DNA of 6,191 nucleotides, taken from assembly GCA_012840625.1 (NCBI GenBank), contig DUSB01000093.1, forward strand, positions 1 through 6,191. Reading direction: 5' to 3'. Origin of the DNA: Syntrophomonadaceae bacterium. Its GTDB lineage: Bacteria; Bacillota; Syntrophomonadia; Syntrophomonadales; Syntrophomonadaceae. This document shows, piece after piece, positions 1 to 4,682 of this stretch. The notes under the pieces were generated by a model, which was given only the letters and a program-made list of their open reading frames with translations, did not search any database and was not told the origin of the DNA. Position numbers and translations under genes: made by a program. How positions within the stretch are numbered: position 1 is the first letter of the stretch; each line of letters begins with the position of its first letter.

Positions 1-777
1 CAAGTTTAATATAATGCTGCCATATTCTCCTATACTGGGTTTATAGCCAAAAACCCTGGAGATCTGTGCCCCTGCCTGGGGTTTAATCTGAAGCATGATA
101 CCCTGGGCTACTACTTGCAATAATCCCTGCATTTCCTCGGCAAATATGGGTGGGATATCGTCTGGATTCTCCGCAAAATAAAAATTGCCCCTGCCTGCCT
201 CGGCCATTTGGGCTAAGAGATCTTCATCAAAATTTCTACCGACTCCAATACAGCTTAATGCTGGCCCGGAATTACTAATATTGGCAGCAAGTTTAACTAA
301 TTCCTCGGGCTCGATTATCCCCCGGTTGGCTAAACCATCCGTCATCATGATCAAGCGATTGACTTTTTCAGATACCTGGTTAGCCTTAACCAGATGGTGA
401 GCAGTCATTACACCCCCAGATAGATTGGTCATTCCCCGGGCCTCAATAGCAGCTATTTCTGCTTTGGCCAGATCTTTGTTTATTACTGGTCCCGGTGGCA
501 GGATGACTTCAACCTGATCATCAAAAGCTACCACTGATAAAATATCTGCGGCATCAAGGTTATTGATACAAAAGGCTAGAGCTTGCCGGGTATATTCAAT
601 CTTTTCACCACCCATAGATCCGCTGCGATCCATAACCATCCCTAAATTAAGTGCTGATCTCTGGGCTGCTGTCACTTTGTTACCCTGTATCTTTAGAGCC
701 AGATAAATATTGTCTACTTCGCCAGGCAAAAGGTGAGCCCGGTTTAACTGTGCGGATAGCTGAATAACATTGGACAT
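1..777 (-). CDS. VWA (von Willebrand factor A) domain protein, C-terminus cut by window edge
   Basis: Reading leftward from an ATG at 777-775, the frame stays open for 259 codons to base 1, so the C-terminal part lies outside the window. The start is supported by a strong purine-rich site (GGAGGT at 785-790) seven bases upstream. The protein carries a complete MIDAS metal site: D50-R-S52-G-S54 after a hydrophobic strand (LNLGMVMD), T117 in GMTNLSGG, and D147 in RLIMMTDG. This is the arrangement of VWA domains that bind Mg2+ or Ca2+ and mediate protein-protein contact. The TNLSGG form is typical of the bacterial YfbK-like / calcium-activated-chloride-channel-like VWA group. The domain spans about residues 42-215. 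A beta-rich segment begins near 225 (GIMLQIKPQAGAQ), as in that group. No signal peptide or membrane segment is visible in the present part, so it is probably cytoplasmic. Its partner is unknown. The 362-base gap from the upstream gene suggests its own transcription unit. The domain call is secure; the cellular role is not known. Confidence 0.88.
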   Translation of the reverse strand, partial: MSNVIQLSAQLNRAHLLPGEVDNIYLALKIQGNKVTAAQRSALNLGMVMDRSGSMGGEKIEYTRQALAFCINNLDAADILSVVAFDDQVEVILPPGPVINKDLAKAEIAAIEARGMTNLSGGVMTAHHLVKANQVSEKVNRLIMMTDGLANRGIIEPEELVKLAANISNSGPALSCIGVGRNFDEDLLAQMAEAGRGNFYFAENPDDIPPIFAEEMQGLLQVVAQGIMLQIKPQAGAQISRVFGYKPSIGEYGSIILNL

Positions 778-891
778 TAAGACCACCTCCACCTATCTTT
801 ATCTAGACTTTACCGGATGGCGGTGTCACAACAATGTCATTGAGCCAGAATTTTTTGATAAATGAAGTTTTACCAGGTTTATGACTGTAAG

Positions 892-902
892 GCAGGGCCT
901 GC
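892..902. repeat. Short palindrome GCAGG-G-CCTGC
   Basis: Two perfect 5-base arms flank a single central base. The element lies about 115 bases upstream of the VWA start codon and touches a tandem heptamer. It has the size and symmetry of a small protein-binding site, but an 11-base palindrome can occur by chance and no second copy was noticed. A regulatory role is inference only. Confidence 0.3.
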
Positions 903-914
903 AATTTGCAATTT
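901..914. repeat. Tandem heptamer GCAATTT x2
   Basis: The heptamer GCAATTT occurs twice head to tail with no spacer, overlapping the last two bases of the neighbouring palindrome. It lies upstream of the VWA gene. The repeat itself is plain in the sequence; any function is unknown. Confidence 0.4.
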
Positions 915-1054
915 AAGATACGTTCACTTGATTTTTTTGCCGTATAAGAGAAGTTGCTCAGCTCTGAACGATGGTAATTATTACAAAAAGAAAGACGTCT
1001 CCTGTGCTGCGGTTAGAAAGCACCGGAAACGCCTTAATTTTATAGAATGAACCA

Positions 1055-1069
1055 GGGGTCTGAAACCCC
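1055..1069. repeat. Small GC-rich hairpin GGGGT-N5-ACCCC
   Basis: A perfect 5-base stem closes a 5-base loop in the gap downstream of the crotonase gene. On the plus strand a run of five T follows, but only after nine further bases. On the minus strand, the direction of the operon, no T run follows closely. It is therefore at best a weak or atypical terminator, or a 3' end-stabilising hairpin for the operon transcript. Confidence 0.35.
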
Positions 1070-1108
1070 GAAAGAGAGTTTTTGTAAGGACCATTCGAAG
1101 AAGATTAC

Positions 1109-1148
1109 GGCAGGTAGTTTTTACTATGCAGGACTTATCTTACCTGCC
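1109..1148 (-). repeat. Inverted repeat at the 3' end of the crotonase gene
   Basis: GGCAGGTA at 1109-1116 and TACCTGCC at 1141-1148 are perfect 8-base complements separated by 24 bases. In the minus-strand transcript the first arm includes the stop codon of the crotonase gene. The stem is followed by GTAATC rather than a U run, so it is not a canonical intrinsic terminator. It may act as a transcript-end hairpin, which is inference. Confidence 0.4.
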
Positions 1149-1922
1149 AGAAAACACTGGTTTTCTTTTTTCGAAAAAAGCCTGGATAGCTTCTTTTTGA
1201 TCCTGGGTGCCACAGCAGTAAATAGACTGAGCCTGTTCAAAATATAGCCCTGCCATAAGGCTACTTTCGGTGGCCAGGTTAATGCCTTTTTTGGCCATAC
1301 GAACGGCTACAGGCGGTTGATCAGCAATATTTCTAGCCAGATTCATGGCCCGTTCCATGAGCTGATCTCTTTCCACCACGATCTCCACCAGGCCAATGTT
1401 CTTAGCTTCTTCAGCATCAATTTCCTCACAGCCGATAATTAAGCGTTTCGCCTGCCCCGGTCCTACCAGGCGGGGTAAACGGGTGGTCCCTCCCATATCG
1501 GGCGATAAACCAAAACGCACTTCAGGAATCGAGATGCGGACATCTTTTGCCGCAATGCGAATATCGCAGGCCAATGCCAGTTCAATTCCTGAGCCATAGC
1601 ATACCCCTTGCATGGCTGCGATCACCGGTACGGAAAGTTCTTCCCATTTGCTATAAACAGATTGTGCCCAGGAAAGGTTTTTCATTACAAATTCCGAGTT
1701 AAATTCATTTAATACTCCTAGATCAATCCCGGCGGTAAAATGATCGCCACTGGCATTGATGACTACGGCACCCAGATCATCCATCGCTTCGATTTCCTTG
1801 GCAGCTTGCTCCAGCTCTTGCCACATTTCCACTGTTATGGTGTTAAGCTTTTCCGGTCGGTTAATGGTTAATATGGCTACCCGGTCTGCTTTTGATAACA
1901 AGAGTGTTTTGTATTCAGTCAT
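1140..1922 (-). CDS. Enoyl-CoA hydratase/isomerase (crotonase family)
   Basis: A 260-residue crotonase-fold protein of normal family length. It is expected to be a cytoplasmic enzyme that hydrates or isomerises the C=C bond of an acyl-CoA. The oxyanion-hole segments are visible as HFTAGIDL (residues 61-68) and GVCYGSGIELALACDIR (106-122). Both acidic residues used by classical enoyl-CoA hydratases are present: E114 in GIEL and E134 in IPEVRFGL. D142 in SPDMGGT matches the position of an Asp used by dienoyl-CoA isomerases, and AGIDL also resembles that group, although PDxGGT is common in hydratases too. The C-terminus ends in the usual FFEKRKPVFSGR. An in-frame ATG five codons upstream (1937) is rejected as start because a GGGAGG site at 1930-1935 would then lie inside the gene; that site is seven bases from the ATG chosen here. 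Last gene of the putative four-gene operon, 18 bases after the reductase. Family is certain; exact reaction is not. Confidence 0.93.
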   Translation of the reverse strand: MTEYKTLLLSKADRVAILTINRPEKLNTITVEMWQELEQAAKEIEAMDDLGAVVINASGDHFTAGIDLGVLNEFNSEFVMKNLSWAQSVYSKWEELSVPVIAAMQGVCYGSGIELALACDIRIAAKDVRISIPEVRFGLSPDMGGTTRLPRLVGPGQAKRLIIGCEEIDAEEAKNIGLVEIVVERDQLMERAMNLARNIADQPPVAVRMAKKGINLATESSLMAGLYFEQAQSIYCCGTQDQKEAIQAFFEKRKPVFSGR

Positions 1923-1929
1923 ATTATTT

Positions 1930-1935
1930 CCTCCC
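1930..1935 (-). promoter_or_regulatory. Ribosome binding site that decides the crotonase start
   Basis: GGGAGG on the minus strand lies seven bases before the ATG at 1922-1920. The alternative in-frame ATG at 1937-1935 overlaps this site and would add only MGGNN, so the downstream ATG is preferred. Confidence 0.75.
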
Positions 1936-1940
1936 ATGAG

Positions 1941-3107
1941 TTAAAGTAGAATTTCCAGATCAGTTAATGGATAGCTTTCACAAGCATGAACGTAGCCATG
2001 GTCACGATCTGATTTTCGTACATGTTCCCCGGGAAATTCAAAAACCTTACCAGACAATAGCTTGATCCGGCATAGACTGCATTCTCCAGAGCGACAGCTG
2101 GTCGGCACCTGTATGCCGTTTCGTTCCAGGGCTACCACTAATGGCTCTCCAGTCTGAGCTTTCAGCTTCTGCGGAACAGCTCTGCCCCCTTTAATATCCA
2201 CGGTAACTTGGTTTTGAGTGGAGACTTCTTTTGGCCAGCCTGGTGCCTTATGAATATCGCTGACGGCGCCATAAAGCTCGCGTCTGATCCTTTTTCTTGG
2301 CACTCCTAAGGACTGTAAGGCTGGTAAACAAAATTCATACATCGCTGGAGGGCCACACAGGTAGAAGGTCTTATCCTGACTATCACCAACCAGCCTGCTA
2401 ATCATTTGCTCATCAATCAGTCCGCTCAGCCCTGTATATCCTTCCGGTGGCTGCGATAAGATCAGGTGATATTTGAAACTGGGATGATGCTCGGCTTTTT
2501 CCGTAAGCTCATGATGGAATATGGCCTCCTCCAATGTCTGGCTGCCATATAAGAGATGGATTTTCCGCTGCAGACCGCGATCGATAGCTTCCCTGATCAT
2601 ACTCATGAAAGGGGTGATACCACTTCCCCCGGCAATAAAAACCAGCTCATTACCGTGATAGAGCGGATTGTAATGGAAATTTCCGGTCGGAGAACCGGAT
2701 TCCAGTATATCGCCTACAGCAATTTTGTCTAAGAGATAATCTGAAACAAAACCATTTTGAATTCGCCGCACTGTAATGTCATAGTATGCTATCTGGGTGG
2801 GAGAAGAGGAGATACTATAAGGACGGCTGGTACGGACTCCACCGATCTCGACAAAGAGGTTAATATACTGCCCCGCCTGGAAGGGAGGTAAATAGCCTTC
2901 AACCGGAACTAGGCGTAAGGTAGTGGTGGAGGCTGTTTCCTGAATCCGCTCTGAGACGCGTAGCTTCAAGCGCTGGGGATGAAGCCTGTTTACATACTGA
3001 GCCCATTTTCCTTTATCCATTCGGTAGTCGTGACCGTATTTGCGCAGTACCTCTATTTCTTTACATAATTCGCGATAACCTTCTATGTCCAAACGATAAT
3101 CTTTCAC
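1941..3107 (-). CDS. FAD/NAD(P)-binding reductase with C-terminal [2Fe-2S] ferredoxin domain
   Basis: A 388-residue flavin-dependent electron-transfer protein with the domain order of the PaaE / HCP-reductase / KshB type: FAD barrel, NAD(P) domain, plant-type ferredoxin. It should move electrons between NAD(P)H and a partner protein through FAD and an iron-sulfur cluster in the cytoplasm. Visible motifs are RPYS (95-98, flavin binding), GGSGITP (160-166) and CGPPAM (251-256) of the NAD(P) domain, and C338-x4-C343-x2-C346 with C376 for the [2Fe-2S] cluster. All four cluster cysteines are present. Residues 1-48 form an extra charged N-terminal segment ahead of the barrel. The start is GTG at 3107-3105, placed by an AGGAGGT site six bases upstream that overlaps the stop codon of the preceding gene, so the two are probably translationally coupled. 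Such reductases often serve oxygenases, but none is visible here; the adjacent FAD oxidoreductase is the likeliest partner (inference). Confidence 0.92.
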   Translation of the reverse strand: MKDYRLDIEGYRELCKEIEVLRKYGHDYRMDKGKWAQYVNRLHPQRLKLRVSERIQETASTTTLRLVPVEGYLPPFQAGQYINLFVEIGGVRTSRPYSISSSPTQIAYYDITVRRIQNGFVSDYLLDKIAVGDILESGSPTGNFHYNPLYHGNELVFIAGGSGITPFMSMIREAIDRGLQRKIHLLYGSQTLEEAIFHHELTEKAEHHPSFKYHLILSQPPEGYTGLSGLIDEQMISRLVGDSQDKTFYLCGPPAMYEFCLPALQSLGVPRKRIRRELYGAVSDIHKAPGWPKEVSTQNQVTVDIKGGRAVPQKLKAQTGEPLVVALERNGIQVPTSCRSGECSLCRIKLLSGKVFEFPGEHVRKSDRDHGYVHACESYPLTDLEILL

Positions 3108-3113
3108 ATGCTC

Positions 3114-3120
3114 ACCTCCT
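3114..3120 (-). promoter_or_regulatory. Ribosome binding site overlapping the upstream stop codon; sets a GTG start
   Basis: AGGAGGT on the minus strand shares bases with the TAG stop (3121-3119) of the FAD oxidoreductase and lies six bases before the GTG of the reductase. An ATG at 3109-3107 is even nearer but is followed directly by TGA in its own frame, so it cannot start the protein. The arrangement favours coupled translation of the two genes. Confidence 0.75.
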
Positions 3121-4612
3121 ATTTTTTCATATCTCTAAGGACAGCTCTGGCCGCAGCCCCACCCGACATCAAGGTAGGTTGAAACCCGCCTGCACCTACC
3201 CATGCCCCGGCCAGGAAAAGCCCCTGAATTGGCGCCCGGGGAGAAATAAACAGGTTGGAATCTTTTGCATACTGATCAAAGCCATAGAATGCTCCACCCG
3301 GACTCCCCAAGTAACGCATGTGCGTAACCGGGGTGGCAATGTCTATTTCTTCAATGTGATCTCTGAAGCCGGGAAACAATTCTTCCACCCGGTTGAGAAT
3401 GGTATCTGCACAATGATATTTCATTTGCTGGTACTCAGCGGGCGGAACCTGCAGCCAGGGGTCTGCATAGGCCATGTTGACAATAGCAAGCTGGCTTGTG
3501 CCGGGAGGAGAAGCCTCCGGATCAGCAAGATTATAGTAGCTCAAAAGAAAAGGATCCTGGCTCATATCCAGACTTCTGACCGCGGATGCCTGTTGATCTG
3601 GATCCGCGCTTTCGTAAAAGAAGATGGTTGATTCGTCAATGCCCAAATCCCTTGCTTCGCAATCCAGGCCAATATACACAGTAAAGGCCGATGTCCCTAT
3701 GGTACTGCTGCTCATGATCTCAAACTGCTCTTCCGGTACTTTTTCCGCATCAATAAGTTCCGTATAGGTCACCACTGTAGAAGCATTTGAAACGACTCGC
3801 TCGCAGGCTATGATGTCATCATCTGCAGTAATAACCCCTGTAACCCGGCCATTTTCTACCATGATCTTTTTAGCAGCACAGTTGAAGCGTACCTCGCCAC
3901 CATGTTTAATGAACCTGGCTAGCAGGGCATTGGACAGAGCCTGCGACCCGCCCTTGAGGTGGAAGGGTTTGTACTCTATATACTGGAACATCAAGGCCGC
4001 ATAATCCACAAAAGCCAGATGGCTGGTAGGGATCCCCATATAAGCCCAGTAGGGGCTTAAGGCCAGCTTGAGCAGGGAATCTGTGAAGTATTTATCTAAA
4101 ATCTCCTGCGTGTTTTTCAGGGCATATTTAAAATACAAAGGGTATTTTTCTTTCGATATTTCCGGATCGCGCATGAAAAATCCCTGAATAACCTGATAAA
4201 AAAAGTTATATAGCATATCGAAAAATTGTACAATAGATTCTTTTTCAGCCGGAAAGCGTGCTTGTAAAACCGATATTAATGCATCTTTTTCAGCCGGAAG
4301 GGTGAGATCCAGCTTCCCGGGAAGAACAATACGATAGAGGTTTTCCATCGCTACCCATTCCAGTTCATCTACCACCTCCAGGCCGTGCAGATAGCTGCGC
4401 AAGGGGCCCGGCTTGTCAGGGGTCCCCAAACCACTTAATTGGTGCAGGGCGACTTCAAATTCAAAACGTCCACGGCAAAAACTGGTAGCACATCCCCCTG
4501 GTATATTGTGTCGCTCCAGCAGTAAGACTTTGAGCCCTTTTTGAGCTAGAGAGACGGCGGAGGTCAAACCACCGTTTCCGGCCCCTATGACCACTACGTC
4601 ATAGCTGTTCAT
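3119..4612 (-). CDS. FAD-dependent oxidoreductase, phytoene desaturase / carotenoid isomerase / retinol saturase superfamily (COG1233-like)
   Basis: A 497-residue flavoprotein of full family length. The N-terminus has the dinucleotide-binding fold VVVIGAGNGGL (GxGxxG at 10-15), the acidic E33 that binds the ribose, and PGG at 38-40. A mid-protein FHLKGGSQAL segment precedes the second part of the FAD domain. The C-terminus has TPVTHMRYLGSPGGAFYG, resembling carotenoid isomerases and retinol saturases, then LFLAGAWVGAGGFQP, the second flavin-contacting motif, followed by LMSGGAAARAVL. These enzymes saturate, desaturate or isomerise C=C bonds in isoprenoid or fatty chains, often in contact with membranes; the hydrophobic stretch MLYNFFYQVIQGFF (about 129-142) would fit that. 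The ATG follows an AGGAGG site (4619-4624) by six bases. It lies 70 bases after the acyl-CoA ligase and 11 bases before the reductase. No other carotenoid genes are in the window, so a fatty acyl or other unsaturated substrate is as plausible as a carotenoid. Superfamily is firm; substrate is unknown. Confidence 0.9.
   Translation of the reverse strand: MNSYDVVVIGAGNGGLTSAVSLAQKGLKVLLLERHNIPGGCATSFCRGRFEFEVALHQLSGLGTPDKPGPLRSYLHGLEVVDELEWVAMENLYRIVLPGKLDLTLPAEKDALISVLQARFPAEKESIVQFFDMLYNFFYQVIQGFFMRDPEISKEKYPLYFKYALKNTQEILDKYFTDSLLKLALSPYWAYMGIPTSHLAFVDYAALMFQYIEYKPFHLKGGSQALSNALLARFIKHGGEVRFNCAAKKIMVENGRVTGVITADDDIIACERVVSNASTVVTYTELIDAEKVPEEQFEIMSSSTIGTSAFTVYIGLDCEARDLGIDESTIFFYESADPDQQASAVRSLDMSQDPFLLSYYNLADPEASPPGTSQLAIVNMAYADPWLQVPPAEYQQMKYHCADTILNRVEELFPGFRDHIEEIDIATPVTHMRYLGSPGGAFYGFDQYAKDSNLFISPRAPIQGLFLAGAWVGAGGFQPTLMSGGAAARAVLRDMKK
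4239..4299 (-). repeat. 16-base direct repeat inside the FAD oxidoreductase gene
   Basis: TCTTTTTCAGCCGGAA occurs at 4239-4254 and again at 4284-4299, exactly 45 bases (15 codons) apart and in the same reading frame. It encodes PAEKD and PAEKE in a helical region. The repeat is exact at the DNA level. It may be a small duplication or simply convergence in a charged helical motif. Confidence 0.55.
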
Positions 4613-4622
4613 ATGACTCCTC

Positions 4623-4671
4623 CTTTGCTATAAGCGCCGGTTCAATCGCTATAACAGCAAAGTGAACCGGC
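4623..4671 (-). promoter_or_regulatory. Interleaved inverted repeats (possible RNA pseudoknot) before the FAD oxidoreductase gene
   Basis: Two perfect inverted repeats lie in the 70-base spacer between ligase and oxidoreductase. The first is GCCGGTTCA (4636-4644) with TGAACCGGC (4663-4671), nine bases. The second is CTTTGCT (4623-4629) with AGCAAAG (4656-4662), seven bases. Their arms interleave, so both together would form an H-type pseudoknot. In the minus-strand transcript, the loop of the 9-base hairpin contains CUUUGCU, which can pair with AGCAAAG, and that segment runs directly into the ribosome binding site AGGAGG. No U run follows, so it is not a normal intrinsic terminator. A role in controlling translation of the oxidoreductase is inference. 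With no linker between two of the arms the full pseudoknot may be strained, and the 9-base hairpin alone is the safer call. Confidence 0.5.
4627..4654. repeat. Direct repeat GCTATAA, two copies 21 bases apart
   Basis: GCTATAA occurs at 4627-4633 and 4648-4654. The 21-base period equals two helical turns, as in paired operator half-sites. The copies are woven into the inverted repeats of the same spacer, so they may be a by-product of that structure. Function is unknown. Confidence 0.35.
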
Positions 4672-4682
4672 ATATATCCTGC

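Larger units (their letters stand above)
778..1139. other. Gene-free intergenic region between the crotonase and VWA genes
   Basis: About 360 bases hold no gene that I can support. A plus-strand open frame at 862-1050 (62 codons) has no ribosome binding site and no recognisable protein character. What can be seen is the VWA ribosome binding site near 785-793, a GCAGG-G-CCTGC palindrome at 892-902, a directly adjoining GCAATTT tandem pair at 901-914, a GGGGT/ACCCC hairpin at 1055-1069, and an 8-base inverted repeat that includes the end of the crotonase gene. The region should contain the end of the upstream operon transcript and a promoter for the VWA gene. I could not identify a promoter with good -35 and -10 boxes. 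Confidence 0.6.

Noticed and set aside
185..400. A 71-codon plus-strand open frame near the left edge
   Set aside because: It is antisense to the VWA coding frame, which carries the full metal-site motif, so it is a shadow.
807..834. Possible minus-strand promoter for the VWA gene: TTGTTG (829-834) and TAAAGT (807-812), 16 bases apart
   Set aside because: Matches to the consensus boxes are only 3 of 6 and 4 of 6, which is not better than chance in this AT-rich stretch.
862..1050. A 62-codon plus-strand open frame in the gap before the VWA gene
   Set aside because: There is no ribosome binding site before its ATG (the bases are T-rich), no recognisable motif, and it is opposite in direction to all other genes.
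1055..1086. GGGGT/ACCCC hairpin with downstream TTTTT as a plus-strand intrinsic terminator
   Set aside because: The stem has only five pairs and the T run starts nine bases after it. No plus-strand gene ends here.
3179..3631. A 150-codon plus-strand open frame opposite the FAD oxidoreductase
   Set aside because: It lies wholly antisense to a gene with clear family motifs, has no recognisable domain and shows no good ribosome binding site. It is a shadow of the real gene.
4636..4671. The 9-base inverted repeat after the ligase as an intrinsic terminator
   Set aside because: No T run follows on either strand, the loop is 18 bases, and the next gene continues in the same direction with a good ribosome binding site.
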